A DNA stretch of 64,000 nt from Uloborus plumipes (GCA_038373865.1 JAXGGA010001641.1:62001-126000), one strand, 5' to 3'; positions 34,637 through 48,060 are shown, counted from the stretch's first letter. Numbers and translations are program-made. Notes: generated by a model from the letters alone, not told the origin.

Positions 34637-37249
34637 GCATTTCCTGGAAGTGCGCCTTTTCATTTTTCATCCCTATAACCCATCATTTCCCTCTTTTATT
34701 TTTGCTACGAGTGTGGGCACGTCTAGGAATTGAAAAATTATGGGGTGGACCGACTAGTGAATGAACACTTAACCGCAGGGTTCGAAATTATTCAATATTT
34801 TGATATATGTAGGATATTTTAATATATATCCGCAAACTAAACCTCTTAAATAACAAATGCTTCCTTAAATCCCTTTTTTTCCTTACATCATTATTTTAAC
34901 ATATAGACCTCAAGTTAATGCTTAGTATTTAACTAGGCAGTTTTAATCTGTATTAAAAATTCTTACATCGCCATTAATTTTACTAATAAAAAATAAAAAA
35001 ATAATATTATACTACTAAATTTTATTATATTAATGATTCATTAACATATCATATACATTTTGCATCACTTCGTGGGTATTTTGATCATAAATGAACTCTA
35101 TTGATTTAATTAATGCAATTTTTTTATGAAAAATATCGTGGCTCGAAATATAAATATCGAAAAGATCAAAATATCATGAGATTTTCCAGAAATGTACAGA
35201 ATCGATAAAAAATTGTTTCATTTGCCACATATCATGATATGTGTAATTATGTTTAACAATTCGAACTTTAATGGTTCCGTATCAGTTTTTTTCGGGGGGA
35301 GGGGGTTAAAATGAAAAAAAAAAGCCCAAACCCAGGGAATGAACACCCCAATCAGTGGACTAACACAGCCATCTCGAGTCGTTTTCTTTTTGGAAATGCA
35401 TGACAGCCAGTTCATCTAAGAAAAATGTTGTAAGACTTTAGTTTTTCATGAAAATTACGAGGTGTTCATTGACTGGTTGGTTTGCCCTATATTAGTATTT
35501 CCCCTAAAAGGGGACAACGCGCTTACTGATAAAAGGGTCCTTCGATTAAAAGAGAACTTCAGACAAGGATTTTTGCAATAAAAAAATTGCAAAGTTTTGT
35601 TGTATAATCTTCACGCATCTGTTCTAGTGAACAAGGAGAATGAGAGAGTTGCAATTCATAGCCATGCTGGAGTGAACTTTTTACTTTCGAGCAAGAATAT
35701 TTGCTTTTGTGATCAAGTGTTTCTACGTTTTGAAGAAGTAAAATGGCGCATTGAAAAATGCAAAAAGAGAGGGAAAATCGAAGATTACCTTAAAAAGGGA
35801 AGAGCGAAGAGCCCCTTTAATGTCTAGGAGAAACACCATATACAGTCAAGTATATGTATCGGGAAAAGTAGGGCAAAAATGTACCTTTAAGCTTTGGATT
35901 GAAGGATACAAATTAGTTGGCATATTTCTTTTTTTCATTTGTGAGTCATTATTTTGAGTTTGGAGGTGTTGATGTGTACGTTGTGTTTTATTGCTGTTTT
36001 TTTTTTTTTTTACTCAATCTTAGAAAAAAAAAGAAACGATTTTTTTTTCATGAGTGGGGATTATCCTGACTGTTGGCTAGTTTGAAGCCAAACACTTATA
36101 ACTAAACAGATAAAAGGCTACAAAAGTTCTAAAAAGTTCTAAAAAGAATCGGACAAAAAATAAAGTAAAAAAATGATTTTTATTAGACTACATATAACGA
36201 TTTGATACAAACTAGAAATGACAAACGAAGTGTCATCTTTTCTCTCTTCATCTCTTGGTATTAAATCATTCTACTGTCAGAGCAAATATCATTGCTTGCA
36301 ATCTGCCAGTGATTTCAAACACACTTCCGTGTACCTGTACATAGCATACACTGTTAAAAAAATAGGTATGTTGGTATTTTTGATAGATATCACAGGAAAA
36401 GCTAAGAGTTTTAATGTTTTATATATTTTTCAGTCATGGTGTGTGATTAGGAAGACAGTCATATAAGAGAGAAAAATTGCATTTGATTTACCTTTTTTTT
36501 TAGATAAAAGGAAAACTATTTTATTTTGTCTTTCTAAAGAAGAATTTAGTTCTTTCTTGAAAATAAATTTGTTTAAGTGAGAGTAATGGTTTTCTCGGAC
36601 GGTGGCAAGGGATCTGTCAGACTTTATTTATTTTTCCCTAAATTTATAACTTTCCTTATTATTTATTATTCTCGTCAATTATAAAAAGCAAGACTTTTTT
36701 TGTAACAAGCGTTTGTCAATGCAAACTGAGAAAATTTCGTTCGGGTTCTAAATATTTACTTATTAAGACGTTACAGGAATTTTATTTTAATATTTTGTTC
36801 ATTTTCAGCTATTTAAGTAACTGTAAACTTGTCAATGTTCTTTGTTTTTGAATAAATACCATTCGCCACAAAATCCAAATTTTGCGAATTGCAATACTGA
36901 ACCAAGAAAAAGAAAAGAGCAGAAAAAATTATTTGTTGAGATTGAATGGTTGCATACGTAATTTAGCTATTTAGTTTCAAGATGCGAAATGAATACTTTC
37001 TAATAGTTACTAAAAAGTAACTAATGAAACTTTGAAGAAAAAATCAATGTAGCTTGTAGCATTTAAATTATTTGAATTGAAATGAATTATCTTATGAAAC
37101 ATTATTCATTCAAATACGAAAAGTAATTATTATGACATATATTAAAGAAATTTTAGTTTGAACTTTTGAATGAATTCTGAAATGGATTCAGAAACTTATC
37201 TGCAAATAAATATATACAATAAATCTTAATATTTTTAAAACAGTAAATC

Positions 37250-37450
37250 GACTGTCATTTTGAGTAATTAATGGCTTGCGTTGAACAGATTACTTAATTA
37301 TTCGTTTCTTTCCAGTCAAAAGATCTTTCATCGTGCAAAAGGACTGTGGATTACAATGCAGTCATTCATAATTACAATGGCCTGATATTAATTAGAGAAC
37401 GATCATAAAGGCTAATGGAAAAGCATGCAATTAGATTTTGCTCAGTGATT
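37250..37450. promoter_or_regulatory. Candidate intronic enhancer with clustered TAAT cores
   Basis: TAATTA, TTAATTATT, GGATTACAATG, ATAATTACAATG, ATTAATTAG, GCTAATGG and CAATTAG occur within about 180 bp. Homeodomain proteins bind TAATTA/TAATTG. In AT-rich intron this density is suggestive only. Confidence 0.2.
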
Positions 37451-38658
37451 CATTACTTGAAACTAAATATGCTTAGATAAAATTATAATTAAATTCGCTT
37501 GCCTTTAGTTAATGCTATGATTATATGTTCCTAATATGATTTAAACAAATTTCGCTCTTAAATTTTTGTACACGTACTTATTTATGTTTTTGTCAGAAAA
37601 TGAAATTATTTTAAATTTTCATAAGACGCATTGCAAATTTATTGCATTATACAGTTGCAATAAATTAGTAAAGGAAAATTTTATATTTATTTTTGTCGCT
37701 GTATTTATTACATTAACTTCGCTGTATTTATTAAATTGTCTATTGTAATTAACGTTTGTAAAATAATATTTTTTTAATCGCTTCTGCATTTCTTGTAAAA
37801 AATGATTTTTTTTTGTTTCAAAATTTGTACATTTTAATATTGTATATTTCAAAGACATTCAAAATTTCTTTTGCGAATTTTCCAAAATCAATAAACAAAG
37901 AGATGAGCCAATCGACGAAAAATGTTAGGGGTACAAAATATAATAACCTTAGGAGTTTGCTCGTGAGTAATTTTCTTTATAGCTAAACGTACGGTCTTTT
38001 GCGCAAAAACATGCCATAAATACAAATGGTCTGAATAAATACTGAGGTAGTTGAAACCAGGAGTAAATATTGGGGTAGCAATAGAGAAGTTTAATCGCAT
38101 CGTACAGCAAATTTGAACTTTTTTTGTCCCTTCATTGTGCCTATAGGATTCTGTATAATTCTGTATTAGCCAAGCGATCTTGATTGTTATATTGAAACCA
38201 AAATAGCACCGTTTTCATAGTAGACCCGCTTTTCAGATGAGAGAGCATATCGATTCGAATAAAACCTGGAAAAACATGCTTTATTTTCTGCTTCTAAAAG
38301 TTTATTTTTAAACTCTTTATCGTGGAAAAGTACTTTAATTTTTATCAGTAAGAATTCTTCCTTCAACTTTGACACAGCTCATTTTTGAATTTGTTCCCGA
38401 AATGAAAAAACGAGAATGCCACTTTTCTCTGGAGCTTTGGCAAATATTTTCATAAACATTGTTTAATATGTAATGCTGGAAGCAAAGCACATTTCGGGCT
38501 CCTAAGTGAGGTAATTCTCTCTACTACCATCCGTGACTCTAAAGTAACATCAAAATTCATCATTATAAACCGAGTAGTGCCACGTGGCTTCTTTACAGTT
38601 AGGCTTTTGGTACTGACACAAGTTAATATTTCAGTCTCGGAATCACAAACTCATTTTG

Positions 38659-40279
38659 AAACAAGAAGTTCTGTCAAGAACTAAACGAGCCTACTTTCCC
38701 GTACATCGACATCGGTATTCTAGCATCTAATCAATATTCTCTTGATTATCTGAAACTGAAAATTATGTCAAACATACCTCTATAGCACTTAAAGCTGATT
38801 TCTAAAAGCAAAATATAAACCTCTCATCAGATGAAATAGACACGTAAAAATTAAATAAACGAGTCAATTAAGTTTTGTCGCACCTTTTAAAGAATGTAAC
38901 TGTTATAGTTCTTCCGTAGAAAAATTCCACAATCGTTTTCAAAAGAAAAAAAATAAACAAATAAAATAAAAGTACAAAGAACTTCAAAACACATTTTATC
39001 AAAGAAAGAAAAAAAAAAAAACTCGTTCGTTAATAAAATGTCTTGAATTTCATTTTTAATCCGTTGCCAGTTGTCAAATATAAATAAAGAATAAAATGCT
39101 CTCGTGAATGAAAAATTTTTGTTAACAAAAAAAAAAAATATATCGTCTGCCAAAAAAAAAAATCATAATAATAATAAATTAAACAAAACAAATAAATAAA
39201 TAAACAAAAAATCGTCTGCCCAGTCAGTCATTTTTTTCTGAGCCTGCATTTCCGCCATGTCTGCGGAGTCGGAGTCGGAATCAGAGTCCTCACAGAAGAT
39301 TATTCAGAAAAGTACTTTACAATACATTATTTATCAAAACCATTTTCTTACAAAGTTAGTTTGAAGGAAATCCGCCTTGAAGTTCAGAATCAACATTCAA
39401 TTTAAATTTCTCCGTAGGCGCTCATGTTAAAATTTTTTCTGAACGGTTCATCATTGAACGAAAAATTGTTCAAATTGAAAAGTGAAATATGGGAAGGAGC
39501 CTCTCCGAGATCTTTCGAACAAAAAAAAGTTTATTCAATTCCGACAGTTCACTTAAAAGTTATTAGGTGGGGAAAGGTTGTTTGTACGGTTCAATGTTGA
39601 ACGAAAAAAATGTTCAAATTGAAAATTTAAATACGGTAATGAAGCATCCTTGCCAAGATCTTTCGAACAAAAAAAAGTTTGTTTAAATCGGACTGTTCAC
39701 TCAAAAGTTATTAGGTGTGAGAGCTTTTTTGAACGGTTCAATGTTGAACGAAAAAATTGTTCAAATCAAAAATGTAGGTACGGGAATGAAGTATCCTTGA
39801 AAAGATCTTTCGAACAAAAAAAAGTTTGTTCAAATCGGACTGTTCATTCAAAAGTTAGTATTGCGGGACCGGCTATTTGAACGGCTCTAAGTTGAACCAA
39901 AAATTGTTCAAATCAAAAAATCAAATATGGGAATGAGCTGTACTCGCCGAGATCTTTCCAACAAAAAAAAGTTTGTCCAAATCGGAATGTTCATTCAAAA
40001 GTTATTAGGGGGGGACAGACAGACCGACCGACCGACCGACAGACAGACACACAAATTCCCCATCTCAATACCCTACTTTCAAATTTTTAATTTTTCGATA
40101 TTTATTTCATTTTTTTGTTTCTTTTTGACTTTTTTTTACTTGGCGATATTTTTTTTACTTGGCGATATTTTTTGGACTTGGCGACATTTTTTGGACTTGG
40201 CGACATTTTTTAGATGCATTAAGCCAATTTTAATGCTTTTTTCGTTTCTTTTATTTTTAACGGGAAAGTAGGCTAAAAA
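38659..40279 (-). mobile_element. Helentron/HINE-like non-autonomous element, copy 1
   Basis: AGCCTACTTTCCCGT (38688-38702) is perfectly inverted at 40260-40274. Outside the left copy is a stem-loop AGTTCT-GTCA-AGAACT (38668-38683). Read on the minus strand the order is: subterminal inverted repeat, about 200-bp block, GTCT/GTCG microsatellite (plus strand 40014-40049), four tandem units of about 147 bp, block, inverted repeat, stem-loop. That matches non-autonomous Helentrons such as DINE-1 and bivalve pearl-type elements. No transposase. Confidence 0.6.
39441..40013. repeat. Four tandem units of about 147 bp in HINE-like copy 1
   Basis: Unit anchors (CGGTTCA/CGGCTC) at 39444, 39587, 39734 and 39882. 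Each unit has nested inverted motifs around GAACGGTTCAATGTTGAAC, then AAATTGTTCAAAT, GGGAATGA, GAGATCTTTCGAACAAAAAA and TTCACTCAAAAGTTATTAGG. Confidence 0.85.
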
Positions 40280-40679
40280 GAAAGAAAAACCATTTAAAAA
40301 CAAAAACATGCCTTAAATAAATTATAATGTGCTAAATACATCATTTTTTAACATTCTGTGTATACATTTCTTGCTACAGAAAATAATAATTTGGACAAAA
40401 GAGGGTAAAGTGGTACATGTTTTTGGAGTCATGAATGAAGTTTCTTCCTTGGAGGCCGTTGTTCGGAGACAGCTAGAAAATTATCAAGGAAACATATGGT
40501 CCAACCTCGAAAACGAGAACATATTATGCAACCTAGCACCGCTGAACGGTTCTATTTCAAAAAGGGGTGACAGATTGATTAAGAAAGTACACCATTGTAG
40601 CATTTCTGCTCATTCGGATATTATTTTATTTTTCTAGAAATGATATGGAAGGGGAAAAGTAAAAAAGAAAACAACATCA

Positions 40680-42299
40680 GAGCTAATATTTAGAAAAGTG
40701 CCAATTTGAGTCCCAAGTGAATTTTCACTAGTATTTCAATAACTAGTTAAAAAAGTAATTTTCCACAGAAAGAAGACAAGGTTCTGCTTTCATTTCATCT
40801 AATAACATCAGAAAAAAAATTTATTTTCTTCAGAAAATATTATTTTTATACATCAAAAATCAGATCGGTGACGTGTCCCCAGTAGCAAAGCTTAGCATGC
40901 AAACAGGTCATGCGCACTTTCTAACTTCCCAAAAAAACGCACTTGCACGAAAAACGATTCTATTTTTACCCCTTTGTTAATATTTTACTTCATTTTTGTT
41001 TTAATCGATTTCTGATTTTCTAGACGATGCGAAATAAGCGTGTCACAAGTTCCGCCGTCAGAGTGGTAACAATAACTTCCGATCTATGTCTAGGCTCCCA
41101 AAATCATTTCCTGCACCTATACCACGTGATACTGAGTACCTGGTGGGATATTTTATCGAATCGTAATTGAAAATTTGCATTTCTGCATCTAAAATTGTAT
41201 GTAAGATTTTTTAAAGTGATTTTATAAAATGTGTGTCATTTGAGTCATCAGATCGGTAACACGCTCTAAAATGCGCAGTTTTTATTATTTTAAAAATTAT
41301 TTTATATATAAGTATAGTCCTTTATTACAAGTGAAAAAACCACGTGTTTGATTTTGGTTTAGTGCGATCGACTCGGAAATAAAAAAAAAAACTTTGTCAG
41401 TTTGTCAGATCGGTAACAGTCAGAGCGGTAACATTGAAAAACAGCGAATATGTTACAGAACTAACTCACACGTTTCAGAATTATAAAATGCAAAAATCAT
41501 AGGCTTTAGCCATATATTGAATATTTTTGCTCTTAAAAAATGAAAAGCAATGAATTTTTAGTACAATTGCTTCAATTGTGGTTTGTATATGACCTTAGAG
41601 GTTAGTAAAATAAGAAAAAGTAACACTGCAGAAATTAAGTTGATTGATTATTATTATTTTATTTATTTATTTATTTATTTATTTTTTGGTGCTTCAATTT
41701 CTCATAACTTCGCTAAATAACTAGATAATAACTAGCATGCTAAATTTGAATTTCTAATCAAGAAATTAAATTTCCTACAACTAATTAAAGAAAAGCAAGC
41801 AGCAGAGTTGTGTGTTGAAAAAGTTGAAGTTGTGTGTTGTTTCAAAACAAAACAAATGTTTTATTAGCTTGGATTTGGTAATCTCATAATTTATTTTATC
41901 TAAAAACCTTATCGCCCATTTTTATTTCCAAGAAATGCTTTTTTATAATGAAATTTGACTTTTTAGCTTAATATATATAATTTAATATAATTATCTTAAT
42001 TCTATGTTAAAAATGCAAGGAAATGATATCATATTTAGAGATGTTAACGAAGACTGGAAGCATAAACTCAAATATGTAACTCATATTAACATCAGATCTG
42101 TAACATTCATCAGATCTGTAACGGCTTAAAAGTGAGTAATCTAAGGAGGGGGTAAATAACTTCCTTGACCTCCCCCCTTTTATTTTCTTGCATTTGGACC
42201 CAATTTAGATTTAAAATCCAATATTAGTTTTTTCTGCAAAAAAATTTTTTTTTTCAGAAAACTTCAACTTCAAATTGGCACTTTTCTAAATATTGGCTC
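40680..42299. mobile_element. TIR element, 1.6 kb, with seven copies of a 12-mer
   Basis: Inverted ends of 28 bp with one mismatch: left begins GAGCTAATATTTAGAAAAG, right ends CTTTTCTAAATATTGGCTC. Inside, CAGATCGGTAAC or a close variant occurs at 40861, 41059, 41249, 41406, 41421, 42093 and 42110, all on the + strand. No protein is visible. A short ATCA may flank both ends. Superfamily not assigned. Confidence 0.65.
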
Positions 42300-42504
42300 A
42301 TCAACGTAAACCAGCACGTAAATAAAGAAGCCCAACGAAAAACAAAAAACAAAGAAAAATCTCTTCACATTTCCTATCTCTCTTACCATCATCACCCCTA
42401 TTTTAACAAAATCAGTAGAAGCCTGAGGCATGCGCAAAAGCGTCTGAGGTCACCTGAAAAAATATCACACTGCATAAAATATTTTTTGTTTACATTTTAC
42501 GGAA

Positions 42505-42657
42505 AATTCGGAGCATAAGTGAAGTATTTATTTTTAGAGCGACGCATAAACGATTGATACTATCATTATTTTGCTATGAAATGTGCTGGGACCATTTAAA
42601 ATCGTCGTATAAGTGAAAAGGCGCATAAATGAGGCGGTGTATAAGTGAGAGTTTACT
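42505..42657 (-). mobile_element. One end of a Tigger/pogo-like element
   Basis: On the minus strand it starts CAGTAAACTCTCACTTATAC next to TA, and repeats TTATACRCC / TTATGCGCC / TTATACGACG. That matches the style of pogo/Tigger TIRs (CAGTNNANNCTCNNTTAT). The opposite end was not found. Confidence 0.4.
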
Positions 42658-42718
42658 GTAAAGACAAAAATGTACAAAAAACATATTTTCGTTTTTAGGA
42701 CGTTTGTCGTGTTGTGCA

Positions 42719-43015
42719 CAGGAGCACCCCGATGGAAGGTCAGGGGAGGTCACTGTGACCTCCCAAAAATTTCCGTATTCGGCACATTTTGCCGACGATT
42801 TGGCAATTTGAAGACAATGTTGCAACAGTAAGATTATTCGTTCTTTTTAGTTTTTAGAATTATTTTTTAAAAGATGCCTTATGTTTTTTCTCACTAAATG
42901 TTATGCATGTGCGACATGTGTGCCTACTTGTATTTATAATTTGGTAAAATTGGAACTTCATTTGGCAAATTGATAATTTCCCCCCTCCAAAAACTTTTAG
43001 TTCGGGGCGTCCCTG
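42719..43015. mobile_element. hAT-like MITE with decayed TSD
   Basis: CAGGAGCACCCCGA and TTCGGGGCGTCCCTG are imperfect inverse ends. Flanks gttgtgca and actgtaca match at five of eight positions, the other three being transitions, consistent with an old 8-bp duplication. Confidence 0.5.
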
Positions 43016-43274
43016 ACTGTACAGTGTTAACAGTAGCCGATGATGCCCTTTGCCTTGAATACTTTCCTTTCCCCATATGCGTGCACTTTTTGAGTAACTG
43101 TAGCATGAAAAGCGCGTTTCTGATTTTATCCATCGGAACAGTGAGTGGAAACCAGTTAGCCCGAATAGTATAAGAAAACGAAACGAACAAGGAGGTCGAT
43201 GATCGTCTGCCTCAACAAAAGGAAAAGGAGGCGTGAAATGCTTTATGGAGGATGTGATTGCCCCCGGACCGGAG

Positions 43275-43282
43275 TGACGTCA
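43275..43282. promoter_or_regulatory. Full CRE palindrome TGACGTCA
   Basis: TGACGTCA, the CREB/ATF consensus, is extended to GGAGTGACGTCACACTCC in a GC-richer patch (43195-43330) in the intron. Function inferred only. Confidence 0.2.
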
Positions 43283-43837
43283 CACTCCAACTCGTTCTGC
43301 CCGACAATTTGTGGCCCTTTGTGCTCCTCCTTCCCTTGTTCGCTTTTGCAATCTTGTATTCAACGGATTGATGAAGCTTTCACTCTTCGTACAGAGATTT
43401 TTCAAAAAAGTATTTTGTTTATTATTGAGTAAAAATGTAGGTGTACACATTCTGCATGTGTATCTATTATAGTGGAGTATTACGCCCCCCCCCCCGCAGA
43501 GAAATGCACTGCTGAGAACATACCAGACTATTTTTTCAGTTCTCTTTACGCCATGAAATAATTGGAAAATTATTCATTTAGATAATCAAAATGTTGACAA
43601 TCACTAGAGCTTAAGCCCTAGTGCTGATACTAGCTACTAAGAAAACTGTTACCGAGGGCAGACACCTACTGCCTATCTCTCAGCAAAGTACGAAGAATGG
43701 TACTTTCAAGTACCAGCATGATTCTAGCCATATTGGACTCAGGATACTAAGCGATTCTTCTGAGTTCCGCTAGTGCATAAAGGGTTAAAGTAGTCAGGAT
43801 AAGATTAACTGTTTGGCTTTATTCTGACCATTGCTTG

Positions 43838-43993
43838 CAGGGTCGTCGTTTTGAATGTTTTTTTTGGGGGGGGGGAGGGAGCATATTAAAAGTAAATCTT
43901 ACTAAAAACAGCAAAAAACCACTCCCACCTGTATGTCAATACATATTTCCCAAAGCCAGGGACCTCCCCTTGATCCCCCAAATGACGGGCCTA
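43838..43993. mobile_element. hAT MITE, 156 bp, perfect 8-bp TSD
   Basis: CAGGGTCGTCG at the left and AATGACGGGCCTA at the right; TSD attgcttg at 43830-43837 and 43994-44001. Body shared with 14305-14479 (CCAC-CCTGTATGT, CAATACAT, CCCAAAGCCAGG). Confidence 0.8.
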
Positions 43994-46739
43994 ATTGCTT
44001 GCATCCCGAAGCTTTGCACTTTTCCGCACTAACGAAGCAATTCCTTGTAATCACGAAATACATGTCTTCACTGTATTTTGTGCTTACCCGCTTTGCAAGA
44101 TTGTTCCCTTACTTTTATTATAAAAAAGTCGAATCAGTTGCCCAAGTCAGTTTCGCGTAGTTCACCAGGAAAAATATTAACTATTGATCTAAAAACGAAT
44201 TCAACCTTACATAGATGGTTTTAACGGGCATAATGGGCATAATCAATTCTCTTATTTTGCCAGAAACCCTTTCAAATGTCCTGCATTTACAGCAAGAAAA
44301 TTATTTAGTCCAATGACTCAGGTTGCTGGACGACTCCAAAATTAGCAAACTAGACTAATAAATAGTTAATCACATTTATGTTTTGTTGCTTATCATGACG
44401 TAAATTGCTTATGCTAATGACTGGCAGTTTATCCTGCAAATTTTCAAAAATTTTTTTTTTGTGAATAATCTTTAATTAAGTAGTTAGTGACAAAATTATT
44501 TTAGACTGGTAAATCAGTTGGGAGGGAGAGAAATATAAAAGTTTGTAAAAGTGTGATAAAAGGTACCTCATGCACACTACTTCTTTCAAAGAAAAAGTGG
44601 TAGCTTAAAACAATATAAATTTTAAAATCTATCCTAAATGATAAAAGTCCAAAGTCCAAAGGTTATAATAAGCAAATTTTCATTTAAAACCCTTAAATGG
44701 CAACCCAAAGTAGTTCACGAAAACAAAAACACTTTAAATACATCTCCTGGAAATTTTTCTTTTTGTGACATTTTGTGACCCTTTACCCCCAGGAGCAGAA
44801 TTAATTTACTTGATTTTCTGGATATTATAGTTGTATAGCTAGTGTTATCCTTCTTGATGGTGAGCTTCTACACAGCATATGCATGAATTTCTCTTACTAA
44901 CGACTTAACTGCTCCTCAAATTGAATGCCATGAAAACTTAGACTGTTGTGGATTTTACCTTGGACTTTTCATATGCTCACAAAAAGCAGGTTTATCGTTT
45001 ATCAGTCAATTAACTTTCTTTCATACATCTCGTGGAAAGTAACATCTATTTTGCTGTTTTCTCCAAGTTTAACCCGAATTTTAGTGTTCTTTCTTCTCTT
45101 TTCCTTAAAAAGATTTTTATTGAAAATGATCCGTGTGCACAACAGGATATTATTCTTCAATCCACTTTCCTTTGAAAGATAATTTCACACGTCCTTCTTG
45201 GTTACAGCCTGACAAGTATAATTTAGCTGCTTTGTTGAAATGCGAAGGAACTAGCAAAGCCTTGAAGTCGAATTTCGTTATTGAACACGGTTCTTAATGA
45301 TTTCTTTTGTGTCATAAATAAAGGTGTAAAATATCAAGTTAATGGAGGAAATAATATTTCACGATTTCAAAACCTTGTGTGTTATGTTGCTACAAAAGCA
45401 TAATGACAGTTAGCGATTTTCATGTATTGTTGTAAATTTGCGCGCATGATTGGAGATTGACTGTCACGTTTTTTTTTTTTTTCCTTTTCTTTTCTCTTTT
45501 TTGTCACAGCAATTTTCTAACTGAAAGTATCTGATTAAGCAATATTTCTAGTCCTAGTGTATAGTACTACATGCAGAGAGAGAATATATTTGTTTTTTAG
45601 CTGCTTAAACTTAATTTTCATGAAGAATTTATTCAGTTTGTAAATAAACACTAAACTTTTAAAGAAACACTTTGTCAATTTGGAGAAACGAAGTAATCCG
45701 GAAGAAGCAATGTTCGATAAGTCAAATTAATACCAACTTCAATGTCGAAATTATTATTATTAGTATTATTTTTTTTAAATTTCAATCTAGATATTTTATT
45801 TCCGAACATTTGGATTTCTAATATCCTGCTTGTATGTATGTTTATTTGTGATAGCGTCGAGAGGGTTTTCTCTGCTTAACATTAATCCGTTACTATTCGC
45901 TGATATCTGGACAGTAAACATCATCCCGAACAGCAGATCATTTATTGAATAGTGGACGTTTTTGATACACAAAATACTTCATCATTGTGAAAGTCAAAAA
46001 TATCCTCTTTGGTATCAACAGCAGCTTATCATTTGGTTTAGCTACAGTATTTGCGTTGTCACCTTTCCGATTTATTTTGAAATATTCTGCTTTGTATTTC
46101 TAGGCGTTAAAACGGTATGCACTTTGTATATCGAATTCGTTGTATCGCCATTTGAGGAACATTATGAGCAAACTACAATTGCTCTAGTTTACTTCTCAAC
46201 ACGCGCTTCATTAGCTTGGAGACATAAAGCCTTATTATGTCAGCGAGTCAATAAATAACGGGATTATAAAGCGGGTTGATTGAAATATAAGTGATAGAAG
46301 TCTTGCGAAAATTATCGCAATGGATATGTGCAGTGTCAGTTAGGCAATCAGTAACAACTTTCACCAACGAGGTTAAAGAGGTGCAAAAGTGGTAAAACTT
46401 TTACTTCAAGATAATTCTTGTAGGAAGATAAGGCTATATGGAAAACGAAAGTCAGGCCTGTAACCTACTTGGTGACGCACGTTTAATGGCGTAAACGGGT
46501 AGATTATATAGACGGATTATAAAAATTTATTGATAACTTTATGTTTGCCTGATAAAGAAACAATCTTACAGACAGTGTCAATGACGCATTCAATAGCGAC
46601 AGCAACAATCAAAATATTTGAAATAACAGTCATATCACTCTAAGATCAACCAACCCTTTCTATGAAGTTATTTCTTTTGTACTATATTCAGATCATGAAT
46701 TAGCTTTATTCATGTAACTCGTTGAACCAATCTGTCTAA

Positions 46740-47145
46740 GAATGTCTTGATACTAGTGCAGACTAATTTTTCACTTTTGTTTCGATTCTTAACAGTCTTG
46801 ACATGTTAGAATGCCTTGAAACTGGCGAAATCTGAGTTTTCCCTTTATTTTGGTTCATAACAGTCCTGACATGTAAGAAGGAGTTGAAACTGGCATAGCC
46901 TGATTTTGATCTTTGTTTTGTCTTGCAATGCTGATATGTAAGAGCAGCTTGAAGCTGACGCAACCTTAGTTTTAATTTTCGCTTTGGTTCATAACAATCT
47001 TGACATGTACGAATGCCTTGAAACTGGCACAGTCTGAGTTTTCATCTTGGTTTTGACTCATAACAGTTCTGACTTGCAAGAAGGACTTCAAATTGGCGAA
47101 ACCTCAGTTTTGACATTTGTTTTGATTCATTACTGTCCTGACGTG
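46740..47145. repeat. Minisatellite, unit about 68 bp, about six diverged copies
   Basis: Anchors TTGAAACTGG or variants at 46816, 46884, 46949, 47018 and 47087 (spacing 68, 65, 69, 69). Each unit also holds TGAGTTTT, TTTGGTTCATAACAGT and CTGACATGTAAGAA. Confidence 0.8.
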
Positions 47146-48060
47146 TATATTGTAATAGCGGATTAATACATTAGGAGTGGCAATATGGCTGAAAATTAAG
47201 GGTTCTGCAGGGTTTTAACCCACAAAAATTGTATCTGTATGCGTCCTTGATTTGCTATGCCGAATTCAGTTTTCCGAGGAGCATCATAAGCAATAAATCG
47301 TTCAGTGCTTTTCAGGGTGGTCATTAACAGACTCTTTTTCAGTAAAGAAAATATTTTATTTATGTTGAGGAGATAAATCTTATAGGGACTGTGAGGCAAT
47401 CAACAGCAACTTCAACAACTTGCCATTGATGCAACAGACAGTACATCACGGTTGTGACTCCTTCCTACCTCAATGCGCAGATTTGTGAATCCGAAAAACG
47501 TAGTTAAAATTAACGATATGCAGCGGTAGGTGGGCATGCGACACCTGGTTGTGAAACTGCTGACGTGCGCAAGGTCCTCGATGTGGGGTTCAATCAGCAG
47601 GATGCAGTTTTTATGAGAGCCTTAATGGCTGCGGGGATATATTGAGCGTTTTGTGGGAAATGAATTTTTCTTGAGCTTTCGATGCAATTTCCAGATTTAT
47701 AGAGTTTCCTTATTGGAGAAAGTCGAAATTTGAAGAGAGCACAAATCATACCGGAAAAGGAAGAGATTAAATTACGGGAAAAAAGCATTAAGATTGCTAA
47801 ACTTGCAACTAGTAAGGTGAAGAGTTTAATGAATGGAATTAAAATTATTTGCATGTAGTATTCTGTCCTTAAAGACTTTCACGAATTTTGATTGCTTCTG
47901 AAAATTCTTCCAGCCAATAAGTAATGGAAAAAAAGGTTAAATTTGTTGAACTTTCTTTTCAGTTGTGCGTTACGTTTCTTTGTAAGTATTTTTTTTTATG
48001 AATAAAAGACTGTGATACGTTTTTTAAATAAAAATTGTCCAGTTTCATTTTTACTTCAGT
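47146..48060. other. Unannotated intron
   Basis: No gene or repeat recognised; short frames on the minus strand look fortuitous. Confidence 0.4.

Noticed and set aside
39650..39880. Open frame with repeated peptide RSFEQKKVC.NRTVHSKV
   Set aside because: It is a by-product of a tandem period of about 147 bp, a multiple of three, inside the HINE-like element; no start context and no conservation between units.
40378..40637. Possible exon after TTGCTACAG with an open frame (KIIIWTKEGKVVHVFG...)
   Set aside because: No donor in a suitable phase and no composition change; the frame ends in a stop just before the 40680 element.
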